The translations under genes were made by a program, and so were the position numbers. DNA of 54,860 nt from Flavobacteriaceae bacterium (lineage in GTDB: Bacteria > Bacteroidota > Bacteroidia > Flavobacteriales > Flavobacteriaceae): NCBI GenBank assembly GCA_013001965.1, contig JABDLA010000035.1, positions 1 to 54,860 on the forward strand, read 5' to 3'. Positions 40,021 to 50,066 of this stretch are shown here, piece by piece; within the stretch, counting starts at the first letter, position 1, and each line of letters opens with the position of its first letter. The notes below the pieces were generated by a model, which ran no database searches, was not told the origin of the DNA, and saw nothing but the letters and a program-made list of their open reading frames with translations.

Positions 40021-40440
40021 CTAAAACATCTCTCTTCCGGCAAAATGAAAGGCGCCTTCAATAGCCGCGTTTTCATCGCTATCACTGCCATGAATGGCAT
40101 TTTCACCTATAGATGTTGCATATAATTTACGAATTGTCCCTTCTGCTGCTTCCTCCGGATTAGTCGCTCCTATGATCGTTCTGAAATCTTCAACGGCATT
40201 ATTCTTTTCCAAAATGGCCGCAACAATTGGTCCGCGTGTCATATACTCTACCAATTCACCATAGAAAGGACGCTCTTTATGTATGGCATAAAATTCCTTA
40301 GCATCTGCGGTAGTCATTTGAGTCAGCTTCATCGCTACGATCCGGAATCCTGAAGCCGTTATCTTATCTAATATTGCACCAATATGCCCTTTTTCCACGG
40401 CATCCGGCTTAAGCATTGTAAATGTTCTGTTTGTAACCAT
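40021..40440 (-). CDS. ndk: Nucleoside-diphosphate kinase
   Basis: [68 protein letters not shown]. Confidence 0.97.
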   Translation of the reverse strand: MVTNRTFTMLKPDAVEKGHIGAILDKITASGFRIVAMKLTQMTTADAKEFYAIHKERPFYGELVEYMTRGPIVAAILEKNNAVEDFRTIIGATNPEEAAEGTIRKLYATSIGENAIHGSDSDENAAIEGAFHFAGREMF

Positions 40441-40461
40441 TAGTTCGTTTTAAATTGGTTG

Positions 40462-40491
40462 CAAAAATACCATTTTTATAGATATTTGCAA
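40462..40491 (-). promoter_or_regulatory. Bacteroidota-type promoter of ndk
   Basis: Minus strand TTG-N19-TATTTTTG, matching TTG-N19-TAnnTTTG, 22 nt upstream of the ndk ATG. Confidence 0.65.
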
Positions 40492-40494
40492 CTT

Positions 40495-41535
40495 TTAATA
40501 GCCTTGGATAAGTTCCTGCTGCAGCCTATTCTTGTCGCCTCTCATTTGTAAGATTAAAGTTTTGGTTTCGAACTTCACTTTAATGATCCCAAAACTTTTA
40601 TCTGAAACGACCTTGCCTACTCTGAACCTATTGGGTTCGGAGGTAAATTTATCGTAAGAATGCGTCAAACCGCTGGAAGTAAAATCAATTAAAGGATAGT
40701 CGACACCTTCAATGGTGGTCTTTGAAAATTCAGAAATATGGCGATCTCCTGACAGTACGATCACAGCCTTCGCCTTTGATGATTTCACCAGTTTTTTAAA
40801 TCTATCAACCTCATGCGGCATATTGGCCCATTTTTCATAACCGTGTTCCTCAGGCAATACCTGAATACTGCTGATGACCATATTAAAATCGGCTTGAGAT
40901 ACATTCAATTCGTTTTCAAGCCATTTCCATTGTGCCTCTCCCAACATCGAACCTTCTCCATAGGAATTCTTTTCAAACTTGGTATTGGGTTTGGTCGATT
41001 TTTGCATGGATGTTCTATGGTATCTCAAATCTAAAACAATAAGTTTCACACTGCCTTTAGCTGTGGTGATCATTTCGGAATAATACACACCTTCACGCTT
41101 TCGCCGTTGATCCTCTTTCGAAACACCCAGAAAATCAAGAAGTAACTGCTGACTGCCTTTTTTCGCCTTAAACTCTAGCCCACCATCATTAAGTCCGTAA
41201 TCATGATCATCCCAGGTACCGTGAATTTTTAGTTTTGACATGATCTCCTTATAGCCCTTTTGAGCAAGTTGTTTCTCATAATGCCTCGCCATGAGCTGCA
41301 TATCATCGGTATCTGAATAGATATTATCACCACCCCATATCCAGTAGGACGGATTATTGGCCAGAACATCATCCCATAATGGGTTTTCAAGATCCTGATC
41401 GTTACAGGAACCAAAAGCTATGATGAGATCAGCATCTATTTGCTGAGCTGTACTGGTATTGGTTTCCGGTGCCTGGGTGGATTTACAGGCGGCAAAAATC
41501 AAGAGAACAATGAGCAGTTTTGCAAGGGTTTTCAT
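40495..41535 (-). CDS. Alkaline phosphatase D (PhoD-like) family lipoprotein
   Basis: Lipobox LLIFAAC; AFGSCNDQDLENPLWDDVLANNPSYWIWGGDNIYSDTDD; GTWDDHDYGLNDGG; VIVLSGDRHISEFSK. Confidence 0.93.
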   Translation of the reverse strand: MKTLAKLLIVLLIFAACKSTQAPETNTSTAQQIDADLIIAFGSCNDQDLENPLWDDVLANNPSYWIWGGDNIYSDTDDMQLMARHYEKQLAQKGYKEIMSKLKIHGTWDDHDYGLNDGGLEFKAKKGSQQLLLDFLGVSKEDQRRKREGVYYSEMITTAKGSVKLIVLDLRYHRTSMQKSTKPNTKFEKNSYGEGSMLGEAQWKWLENELNVSQADFNMVISSIQVLPEEHGYEKWANMPHEVDRFKKLVKSSKAKAVIVLSGDRHISEFSKTTIEGVDYPLIDFTSSGLTHSYDKFTSEPNRFRVGKVVSDKSFGIIKVKFETKTLILQMRGDKNRLQQELIQGY

Positions 41536-41617
41536 TTTGATATCTTATGGATTAATTTTATACAAAAGTAGTTGAATTGATTTAATGGATACTGATTAAA
41601 TTGTATATTCGCTTTTT

Positions 41618-42634
41618 ATGACAAAAAATGAAATTTCAGAGATAAAACAACTGTTATCTTCTTCAAAAAAGATCGTAATAGTTCCTCATAAAAACCCTGA
41701 TGGCGATGCCATGGGATCGTCCTTAGGCTTGTATCACTATCTGATCAATTTAGGACATACCGTTACTGTTATTACACCTAATGATTATCCTAATTTTTTG
41801 AAATGGCTTCCCGGTGACGAATCCGTTATGATCTTTGAGGGCAATTTGTCCTATTCAAAAAAACGAATCGATGAGGCCGATCTGATTTTCACTTTGGACT
41901 TTAATGACCTCAGCCGAACTGGTGACATGGCACCATTTCTCGAACAGTCTGAGGCTATTAAAATTCTGATCGATCATCACCAAGAACCTAAAGATTATGC
42001 GACATATATCTATTCAGATGTCGCTATGTGCTCAACGAGTCAGATGATCTATCATTTTATCGAAATGCTGGATGCTACCGCTGACATTTCTAAAAATATC
42101 GCTAGCTGTCTTTACGTAGGCATAATGACAGATACAGGTTCGTTTCGGTTTCCTACAACAACCAGTTTAACGCATCGCGTGGTAGCTGATCTTATTGATA
42201 AAGGTGCTGATAATTCACAGATTCATACCAATGTGTATGATAATAACAGTTATAACCGATTGCAATTACTGGGTTGCGCTTTAAATAATTTAAAGGTTAT
42301 TCCCGAATTACATACGGCCTATATCAGCCTGTCTCAGGAAGAGTTAAATCAGTTTAATTTCAAGAAAGGTGATACCGAAGGCGTTGTAAATTACGGTCTA
42401 TCAGTTAAAGGCATTCAGTTTGCAGCTATTTTTATCGAACATAAGCAAGAAGGCATCGTAAAGGCCTCATTTCGGTCTAAAGGCAGCTTTGACGTGAATA
42501 CTTTTGCCAGAGATCATTTTAATGGTGGCGGCCATATCAATGCAGCAGGAGGACGTAGTGATTTGAACTTAAACGACACCATTGAGAAATTTATTAGTAT
42601 ATTACCACACTATAAAAATGACCTCAAATCATGA
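41618..42634 (+). CDS. DHH/DHHA1 family phosphoesterase (bifunctional oligoribonuclease/PAP phosphatase NrnA type)
   Basis: VPHKNPDGDAMGSSLGLYHYL; LDFNDLSR; LIDHHQEP; FNGGGHINAAGGRS. Confidence 0.94.
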   Translation: MTKNEISEIKQLLSSSKKIVIVPHKNPDGDAMGSSLGLYHYLINLGHTVTVITPNDYPNFLKWLPGDESVMIFEGNLSYSKKRIDEADLIFTLDFNDLSRTGDMAPFLEQSEAIKILIDHHQEPKDYATYIYSDVAMCSTSQMIYHFIEMLDATADISKNIASCLYVGIMTDTGSFRFPTTTSLTHRVVADLIDKGADNSQIHTNVYDNNSYNRLQLLGCALNNLKVIPELHTAYISLSQEELNQFNFKKGDTEGVVNYGLSVKGIQFAAIFIEHKQEGIVKASFRSKGSFDVNTFARDHFNGGGHINAAGGRSDLNLNDTIEKFISILPHYKNDLKS

Positions 42635-43173
42635 ATAGAGTAGTATTAATAGCACTTCTGGTCCTTATCTCGGCCTGTAAATCACCTGAGGCCCGCTTTC
42701 CTGTTTCTCAAACTTCAGGTTCGTTTATCAAAGAATCGGCCGAACGCAATAAAAAATTGAATGAAGCTGAGCACAACCGCATAATAAAGATTATTCAGGA
42801 ACAACCGGAACTCAGTTATAAAGCTTCAGAGAATGGCTTCTGGTACTATTACAATACCAAAAATGAAGCCGACAGCATTACACCGCAATTTGGAGATATT
42901 GTAAATTTCAATTACGATATAAAGGACCTTAACGGAAGGACCATCTATACCGAAAATGAAATTCGAACTCAAAATTATGCCATGGATCAGCAAGAATTAT
43001 TTACCGGACTAAGAGAAGGATTAAAACTGATGAAAGCCGGTGAAATTGTAACCTTTTTGTTTCCATCGCAAACCGCTTTTGGTTACTACGGCGATGAAGA
43101 CCGCATTGGCACCAATATTCCATTGATGTGTAAAGTCAAAGTCAACACCATAACTCAAAAAGAATCAAATTAA
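42631..43173 (+). CDS. gldI: Gliding motility-associated FKBP-type peptidyl-prolyl isomerase GldI
   Basis: Lipobox LISACKSPEARFPVS; FKBP domain GDIVNFNYDIKDLNGRTIYTENE...GLREGLKLMKAGEIVTFLFPSQTAFGYYGDEDRIGTNIPL. Confidence 0.9.
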   Translation: MNRVVLIALLVLISACKSPEARFPVSQTSGSFIKESAERNKKLNEAEHNRIIKIIQEQPELSYKASENGFWYYYNTKNEADSITPQFGDIVNFNYDIKDLNGRTIYTENEIRTQNYAMDQQELFTGLREGLKLMKAGEIVTFLFPSQTAFGYYGDEDRIGTNIPLMCKVKVNTITQKESN

Positions 43174-43184
43174 CTTATTATTTC

Positions 43185-44372
43185 ATGAATTTTATTAGAA
43201 CGTCCTTAGCGCTAGTTATGGCCCTGTTTATTATGGGTTCAAGCTCCTGTCAAAAAGATAAATACCCCGAATTAGGCGATGGCCTTTATGCCGAAATTGT
43301 AACTTCAAAAGGGACAATGGTCGCCAAATTAACACCTGATAAAACCCCTGTTACAGTCGCAAATTTTGTAGCACTGGCCGAAGGGACGCATCCCATGGTC
43401 TCTGATGATTTTAAAGATAAACCATTTTATAACGGACTCATATTTCATCGGGTGATGAACGATTTTATGATCCAGGGTGGATGCCCTAATGGTAATGGTT
43501 CAGGAAATCCGGGTTATAAATTTGGTGATGAATTCGATGATTCGTTAAAGCATGATAAACCGGGAATTCTGTCCATGGCCAATCCGGGTCCAAACTCCAA
43601 TGGCAGTCAGTTTTTTATCACTGAGAAACCAACGCCCTGGTTGGACAATCGACATTCGGTATTTGGTGAGCTGGTCTTAGGCATGGAAATTCAGGATACG
43701 ATCTCAAATGTGAAAGTGCTTCAGGGTAATAAGCCGGAAGTGGACGTAACTATTGATGCTATCAATATTATAAGACAAGGCTTCGATGCACGTAAGTTTG
43801 ATGCCGTTAGCGTTTGGGAAACCGAACTCCCACTTTTGGAGGAAAAACGAAAAAAGAAAGAAGAAGAAGCACGATTGAAACGGGAAGAAGAGCAACGCCT
43901 TATTAAGGAAAAATCAGAAATTGCCAAGGCCGAATTCATGAAAAACAATGCCTCTTTAAAAGGCCGTGTTGAAAATTTACCAATTGGGATTAGCATGATA
44001 TTTACAAAGGAAGGCACAGGCAAGAAACCAACTTCGGCTCAAAAAGCCTTGATCGATTATGCCGGTTATTTTGAAAACGGTGAATTATTCGATACGAGTT
44101 GGAGTGCTATTGCGAAAGAACACGGCAAGTATAATGAAACCCGGGACCAACAGGGTGGTTATGCACCATTTCCAATGATCTATAATGAAACTGCACGCTT
44201 AGTTCCCGGTTTCAGGGCAGCCATGCTTAATATGAAAGTTGGTGATAAGGCACGGGTGTTCATTCCCTCCTATCTGGGATATGGTCCGGCCGGATGGGGA
44301 AATGGGTTGATCCCACCGAATACCAATTTGATCTTCGACCTTGAACTTGTAGGTATTGAAGGTGAAAATTAA
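43185..44372 (+). CDS. Dual-family peptidyl-prolyl isomerase: cyclophilin + FKBP fusion lipoprotein
   Basis: Cyclophilin: FYNGLIFHRVMNDFMIQGGCPNGNGSGNPGYKFGDE...GSQFFIT...LDNRHSVFGEL. Charged coiled linker, then FKBP: ALIDYAGYFENGELFDTSW...GFRAAMLNMKVGDKARVFIPSYLGYGPAGWG. Confidence 0.94.
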   Translation: MNFIRTSLALVMALFIMGSSSCQKDKYPELGDGLYAEIVTSKGTMVAKLTPDKTPVTVANFVALAEGTHPMVSDDFKDKPFYNGLIFHRVMNDFMIQGGCPNGNGSGNPGYKFGDEFDDSLKHDKPGILSMANPGPNSNGSQFFITEKPTPWLDNRHSVFGELVLGMEIQDTISNVKVLQGNKPEVDVTIDAINIIRQGFDARKFDAVSVWETELPLLEEKRKKKEEEARLKREEEQRLIKEKSEIAKAEFMKNNASLKGRVENLPIGISMIFTKEGTGKKPTSAQKALIDYAGYFENGELFDTSWSAIAKEHGKYNETRDQQGGYAPFPMIYNETARLVPGFRAAMLNMKVGDKARVFIPSYLGYGPAGWGNGLIPPNTNLIFDLELVGIEGEN

Positions 44373-44380
44373 AAGATACT

Positions 44381-44404
44381 AACCGCTCTTTGAGCGGTTT
44401 TTTT
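44381..44404 (+). terminator. Intrinsic terminator after the dual PPIase gene
   Basis: AACCGCTC-TTT-GAGCGGTT then TTTTT. Confidence 0.85.
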
Positions 44405-45866
44405 ATGCCTTTTCAGGTATACGTTTTAAGATTTCCAGCACAAATTTCCAATATTTTTGAACCGAGGAAATTTGGGCGCGTTCATCGGGAGAATGTGCAC
44501 CAAGGATATTCGGACCGAAACTGATCATATCCATTTCCGGATAATTGGTCCCTAGAATACCACATTCCAAACCGGCATGACAGGCTGCCACATGAGGCGC
44601 TTCTCCATTGAGTTCAACATATAATGAGCGCATTACTTTTAATATGTCGGAATCCATATTGGGAGTCCATCCCGGGTAATTTCCTGAAAATGCGACTTCG
44701 CAACCGGCCAGTTCAAAAGTTGATTTCAGCATGTTGGCGAGATCCATTTTAGAGGATTCTACTGAAGATCGGGTGAGACAGCTTATTTTAATCTGGCCAT
44801 CCTTAACGACGACACGGGCAATATTATTAGAGGTTTCAACAAGATCAGGAATATCGGCACTCATTCTATAAACACCATTACAGGCCGCATACAGTGCTTT
44901 GATCAGGCCTTCCTGAGTGGAAACGACCATTACTTTCTGAGGAGTTGAAGTTTGTTCAACTATAATCATCAATTCGGGTTCCATTGTTCTTAATTCAAAT
45001 TTGATCGCGTTGCCCTTTTCTCTCACGGCCGATTCAAAATCTGTTTTTCTTTGCTCATCTATGACTACGGTCGCAAAACTTTCACGTGGAATTGCATTTC
45101 GTAAGCTGCCGCCATCAATTTCGGCTATTCGTAATCCGAAATGTTTATTCCCATCATACAACAACCGATTCATGATCTTATTGGCATTACCTAATCCCTT
45201 ATGAATATCCATACCCGAATGTCCGCCCTGCAAGCCTTTAACTTCAATACGATATGCAATTGCATTATCGGCAGTCTCTTCCTCAATATAATTTCGAGTT
45301 GCGGTCACATCAATACCACCGGCACAACCAACACCTATCTCATCGTCTTCCTCGGTATCAAGATTTAAAAGGATCTCACCTTTCAAAAGGCCACCCTTCA
45401 AACCCATGGCACCGGTCATTCCTGTTTCCTCATCTATAGTAAATAAGGCCTCAATTGGTGGATGTTCAATGGTATTGCTTTCTAAAATGGCCATGATCGT
45501 TGCCACGCCTAAGCCATTATCTGCACCCAAAGTAGTGCCTTTGGCTTTTACCCAATCGCCATCGATCATCATTTCAATGCCCTGCGTATCAAAATCGAAA
45601 TTCGTATCGGCGTTTTTTTGGTGAACCATATCTAAATGGGACTGTAAAACCACAGTTTTCCTATGCTCCATTCCCGGTGTAGCCGGTTTCCTTATAATCA
45701 CATTACCGACTTCATCTTCAATAGTTTCCAGCCCAAGTTCTTGTCCGAAATTTTTCATGAAAGCTATGACACGTTCTTCTTTTTTTGAAGGCCTTGGCAC
45801 AGCATTAAGGTCGGCAAAATTAGTCCATATTTCCTGAGGGGATAGTTCTCTAATTTCAGTATTCAT
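44403..45866 (-). CDS. pepD: Aminoacyl-histidine (cytosol nonspecific) dipeptidase, M20 family
   Basis: VPRPSKKEERVIAFMKNFGQELGLE; LQSHLDMVHQKN; GTTLGADNGLGVATIMAIL; NLDTEEDDEIGVGCAGGID; GLQGGHSGMDIHKGLGNANK. Confidence 0.96.
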   Translation of the reverse strand: MNTEIRELSPQEIWTNFADLNAVPRPSKKEERVIAFMKNFGQELGLETIEDEVGNVIIRKPATPGMEHRKTVVLQSHLDMVHQKNADTNFDFDTQGIEMMIDGDWVKAKGTTLGADNGLGVATIMAILESNTIEHPPIEALFTIDEETGMTGAMGLKGGLLKGEILLNLDTEEDDEIGVGCAGGIDVTATRNYIEEETADNAIAYRIEVKGLQGGHSGMDIHKGLGNANKIMNRLLYDGNKHFGLRIAEIDGGSLRNAIPRESFATVVIDEQRKTDFESAVREKGNAIKFELRTMEPELMIIVEQTSTPQKVMVVSTQEGLIKALYAACNGVYRMSADIPDLVETSNNIARVVVKDGQIKISCLTRSSVESSKMDLANMLKSTFELAGCEVAFSGNYPGWTPNMDSDILKVMRSLYVELNGEAPHVAACHAGLECGILGTNYPEMDMISFGPNILGAHSPDERAQISSVQKYWKFVLEILKRIPEKA

Positions 45867-45935
45867 GTTTAAAAAATTGATTTTTCAAAGGTAATTATTC
45901 AAACGAAACAATTAAAAACATTTATGTAATTTTGA

Positions 45936-46997
45936 ATGATGAGTGAGAGAACAAAAACTTTAATAGCCTGGAGTATCATTCCTCAGATTCTGCTTGTTAA
46001 GACGCTCTCCTTTTTTCCTGAAACTATTGAACGCCTGTATAGCAATGGCCTGTACATTTTAATTTCGAAGCTCATGCGCTTCGCTTTCGGATGGCTACCC
46101 ATATCATTTGGTGATATTGTTTATACGCTTGCCGGACTTTATGTTATCCGATGGCTGATCATTAACAGAAAACGCATCAGAAAGGATACAAAAAAATGGG
46201 TGCGAGATGTCTTTATTGTTGTATCGTTTATTTACCTTTCTTTTCACTTGTTATGGGGCATGAATTATTATAGATTGCCTCTTCATGAACAATTGAATTT
46301 AGGAAGTACTTACACAACCGAAGAATTGCTGGAAGTGATTGGGATACTTACCGAAAAATCAAATGCCATTCATTCGGGATTGGTTACCAATGATAGTTTA
46401 AAGGTTAATATGCCTTATACTAAATCTGAACTATTAGATATGAGCACAGAAGGTTATGAATCGCTAAAAGCCATTTATCCACATTTAAATCCGAGTCCGA
46501 AAAGTGTGAAACGGTCTATTTATAGTTTACCATTAACTTATATGGGGTTTAGCGGTTATTTAAATCCGTTTACCAATGAGGCTCAGATCGATGGACTCAT
46601 ACCCTTGCATAAGTATCCTACTACCGCCTGTCATGAACAGGCTCACCAATTGGGCTATGCTGCCGAAAATGAAGCCAATTTCGTTGGATATCTCGCAGCC
46701 ATTCAGAATAGCGATCCTTATTTTCAATATTCGGGCTATATATTTGCCTTAAAGTATTGTATCGTTGAATTACTGCGGCGAGATCCGGATCAGTTCGAGA
46801 TTGCCAAGGCTAATATCAATCCGGGTATCTTTAAAAATTATGATGAGGAACGCGAATTCTGGATGTCTTACCAAAATCCGTTAGAACCTATTTTCAAGGT
46901 CACCTTTAATACTTTTCTAAAAGCCAATAGCCAGGAAAAAGGCATCGAGAGCTACAGTTATGTTGTGGCTTTATTGGTCAACCATTATAAAGGTTAA
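45936..46997 (+). CDS. DUF3810 domain-containing membrane protein with HExxH motif
   Basis: TMs in the N-terminal half; PTTACHEQAHQLGYAAENEANFVGYLAA. Confidence 0.9.
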   Translation: MMSERTKTLIAWSIIPQILLVKTLSFFPETIERLYSNGLYILISKLMRFAFGWLPISFGDIVYTLAGLYVIRWLIINRKRIRKDTKKWVRDVFIVVSFIYLSFHLLWGMNYYRLPLHEQLNLGSTYTTEELLEVIGILTEKSNAIHSGLVTNDSLKVNMPYTKSELLDMSTEGYESLKAIYPHLNPSPKSVKRSIYSLPLTYMGFSGYLNPFTNEAQIDGLIPLHKYPTTACHEQAHQLGYAAENEANFVGYLAAIQNSDPYFQYSGYIFALKYCIVELLRRDPDQFEIAKANINPGIFKNYDEEREFWMSYQNPLEPIFKVTFNTFLKANSQEKGIESYSYVVALLVNHYKG

Positions 46998-47076
46998 TTG
47001 TTAAAATAATATTTAGTCTGCTTTTGATAGGTGTTATTATGTATCTTTAGGATTCTAAAATTTCTAACCAAATAAT

Positions 47077-50061
47077 ATGATTAAAAAGTATCTCATTATC
47101 ACATTGTTTTTGGGCAGTTTTTCAATCTTCGCTCAAGAACATTTTCCAAAAAATGACGGTGTCAAATCAACAAATACAAACTATACGGCTTTTACAAATG
47201 CCAGGATATTTGTTACACCATCACAAATTATAGAAAAGGGAACACTGCTCATCCAAGATGGTAAGGTAGTGTCAACCGGAGCATCGGTAAATATTCCGGC
47301 AAATGCCGTTGTAATTGATGTTTCAGGTAAAAGTATTTATCCTTCATTTATCGATCTGTATTCAGGCTTTGGTGTTGAAAAACCAAAGCGCCAAAGCGGA
47401 CAAGGGCGCTCGCCTCAATATGATGCCAGCCGGGAAGGATTCTATTGGAATGATCACATTATGCCAGAACAAAATGCGATCGATCATTTTAAATATGATG
47501 ATAAAAAGGCAAGCGAATTACGGAAAGCCGGATTTGGAGTGGTGAACACCCATATGCATGATGGAATTATTCGGGGGACAGGAAGCCTGATCGCATTGAC
47601 AGATGCCGGTGGAGATGCTGCCCGTGTTATTGATGCGAATTCTGCGCAATACGTTTCATTTTCCAAAAGTGTCAAATCACGTCAATCATATCCAGGTTCC
47701 ATAATGGGATCTATGGCCATATTAAGACAAGTAAGTCTGGATGCCGACTGGTATGCCAAAGGTGGATCGAAGGTTACAGATCGCTCCCTGGAAGCTTACA
47801 ACGCAAATAAGAATCTGGTTCAGATCGCCGAAGCTGGCAGCCGTGCCAATGCCATGCGTTTTGATAAAGTAGGTGATGAAATTGGAGTTCGGTACGTGAT
47901 CCTTGGCGGTGGTGATGAATATGAACGTATCAATGATATAAAAAGCACAGGAGCAACCTATATTATTCCACTGGATTTTCCAAAAGCATATGATGTTGAT
48001 AACAGCTTTTTGGCGAATACATTGGAATTAGAATCCATGTTAGAATGGAATCAACGGCCAACGAACCCGAAGGTTCTGGCCGAAAACAATGTGCGATTCG
48101 CACTTACACCTCATAAATTAAAAAAGCCGGGTGAATTAAAATCAAACCTGATGAAGGCTATTAAATATGGCTTGGATGAGACCAAAGCTCTTGAAGCTTT
48201 GACCACTGTTCCGGCAGCTGTTTTAGGTAAATCGAGTGAGCTTGGATCACTCAAAAAAGGTGCTTATGCCAACTTTTTAATTACTTCAGGCGATATCTTC
48301 GATAGCAAGACGACCCTCCATGAAAATTGGGTAAAGGGGAATAGAAATATCATTGAATCCATGGACGTCAAGGATATTCGTGGTGATTATTCCATGAACA
48401 TTGGAAATACAGCCTATGAACTTTCTATTTCGGGCAAGCCATCAAAACCAAGCGCAAAGGTAAAAAGCGGTGATAACGAATTGGGATCTAAAATATCCTA
48501 TTCCAATGATTGGGTGAATCTCACCATTAAAACAGCCGATTCGACCAAAAACGAATATCTCAGACTGGTGTCTAAGGTAGGTCCTTCCGATAATTTAAGC
48601 GGTAAGGTTATTTACCCCAATGGCAATGAGTCCTCCTTTATGGCAACCAAAAAACCAAAAGAAGATAAATCATCTGGTGGCATGGGGAATGGCAAGAATA
48701 ACGGCAATGGAAAAGAACCGCGCGTCATTCCGGTCTCCTATCCAAACGGCGCCTATGGTTTTTATGAATTACCAAAACAAGAGACCATTTTATTTACGAA
48801 TGCTACAGTTTGGACCAACGAGGCCGAAGGGATTTTAGAAAATACCGATGTCTTAATTAAAAACGGAAAAATTGCTGCTATTGGCAACGATTTAAGTTCA
48901 ACAGGTGCTAAGGTTATTGATGCTACTGGCAAACATGTGACTTCGGGTATCATCGATGAGCATTCGCATATTGCGGCCTCCAGTATCAATGAAGGTGGTC
49001 ATAATTCCTCTGCCGAAGTTTCAATAGAAGACGTTATCGATCCCGAAGATGTGGATATCTATCGCAATCTTGCAGGTGGTGTCACATCGATGCAAATTCT
49101 TCATGGATCTGCAAATCCAATTGGCGGCCGATCTGCAATTATAAAACTGAAGTGGGGAGAGTCAGCTCAGAACATTTTAAATAAAAATGCTAAAAAATTC
49201 ATCAAGTTTGCCCTGGGTGAGAATGTCAAACAATCGAACTGGCAAAGTTTCGGTCGCTTCCCGCAAACACGAATGGGTGTCGAGCAATTGTACATCGATT
49301 ATTTCTCAAGGGCGAAAGCTTATGATGCTCAAAAGAAGAGTGGCAAGCCGTACCGAAAGGATATTGAAATGGAAGTATTGGCTGAAATACTGAACAAGGA
49401 GCGCTTTATCAGTTGTCATTCCTACGTTCAAAGTGAGATCAATATGCTGATGAAAGTCGCTGAAAAATTTAATTTCAATATCAATACCTTCACACATATC
49501 CTGGAAGGATATAAGGTAGCGGATAAGATGAAAGACCACGGTGTAGGCGGGTCAACCTTTAGTGATTGGTGGGCCTATAAATTCGAGGTGAACGATGCCA
49601 TTCCATACAATGCAGCGATCATGCATAATGCAGGTGTTGTGACAGCCATTAATAGTGATAGTGGAGAAATGTCCAGACGCTTAAATCATGAAGCTGCAAA
49701 ATCGGTGAAGTATGGTGGCGTGAGTGAAGAAGATGCCTGGAAATTTGTCACCTTAAACCCAGCCAAATTATTGCATATCGATGATCGTGTTGGTAGTCTT
49801 AAGGTTGGAAAGGATGCCGATGTGGTTCTCTGGAACGGACATCCATTATCGATCTACAGCAAGCCAGAACGCACCATCATTGAAGGCGTTACTTATTTCG
49901 AGATAGAACGTGATAAACAATTGCGAGAAACGATCAAGCGCGATCGAAATAAGCTTATAACGATGATGCTTGAAGAAAAAAACAAAGGCATGAAAACACA
50001 GCCTGTAAAGAAGAAAGACAAACGCATGTTTGATTGTGAAACTCTTGATATAAACCACTAG
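47077..50061 (+). CDS. Double amidohydrolase-family secreted protein (994 aa)
   Basis: Two imidazolonepropionase-like amidohydrolase modules: N-terminal AFTNARIFVTPSQIIEKGTLLIQDGKVVSTG..., C-terminal FTNATVWTNEAEGILENTDVLIKNGKIAAIG...GIIDEHSHIAA. Confidence 0.93.
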   Translation: MIKKYLIITLFLGSFSIFAQEHFPKNDGVKSTNTNYTAFTNARIFVTPSQIIEKGTLLIQDGKVVSTGASVNIPANAVVIDVSGKSIYPSFIDLYSGFGVEKPKRQSGQGRSPQYDASREGFYWNDHIMPEQNAIDHFKYDDKKASELRKAGFGVVNTHMHDGIIRGTGSLIALTDAGGDAARVIDANSAQYVSFSKSVKSRQSYPGSIMGSMAILRQVSLDADWYAKGGSKVTDRSLEAYNANKNLVQIAEAGSRANAMRFDKVGDEIGVRYVILGGGDEYERINDIKSTGATYIIPLDFPKAYDVDNSFLANTLELESMLEWNQRPTNPKVLAENNVRFALTPHKLKKPGELKSNLMKAIKYGLDETKALEALTTVPAAVLGKSSELGSLKKGAYANFLITSGDIFDSKTTLHENWVKGNRNIIESMDVKDIRGDYSMNIGNTAYELSISGKPSKPSAKVKSGDNELGSKISYSNDWVNLTIKTADSTKNEYLRLVSKVGPSDNLSGKVIYPNGNESSFMATKKPKEDKSSGGMGNGKNNGNGKEPRVIPVSYPNGAYGFYELPKQETILFTNATVWTNEAEGILENTDVLIKNGKIAAIGNDLSSTGAKVIDATGKHVTSGIIDEHSHIAASSINEGGHNSSAEVSIEDVIDPEDVDIYRNLAGGVTSMQILHGSANPIGGRSAIIKLKWGESAQNILNKNAKKFIKFALGENVKQSNWQSFGRFPQTRMGVEQLYIDYFSRAKAYDAQKKSGKPYRKDIEMEVLAEILNKERFISCHSYVQSEINMLMKVAEKFNFNINTFTHILEGYKVADKMKDHGVGGSTFSDWWAYKFEVNDAIPYNAAIMHNAGVVTAINSDSGEMSRRLNHEAAKSVKYGGVSEEDAWKFVTLNPAKLLHIDDRVGSLKVGKDADVVLWNGHPLSIYSKPERTIIEGVTYFEIERDKQLRETIKRDRNKLITMMLEEKNKGMKTQPVKKKDKRMFDCETLDINH

Positions 50062-50066
50062 AAACT

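Noticed and set aside
45078-45093. parS-like ACTTTCACGTGGAATT, considered because parAB is in the window
   Set aside because: Only about 11 of 16 positions match TGTTTCACGTGAAACA and it lies inside pepD coding sequence; not convincing.
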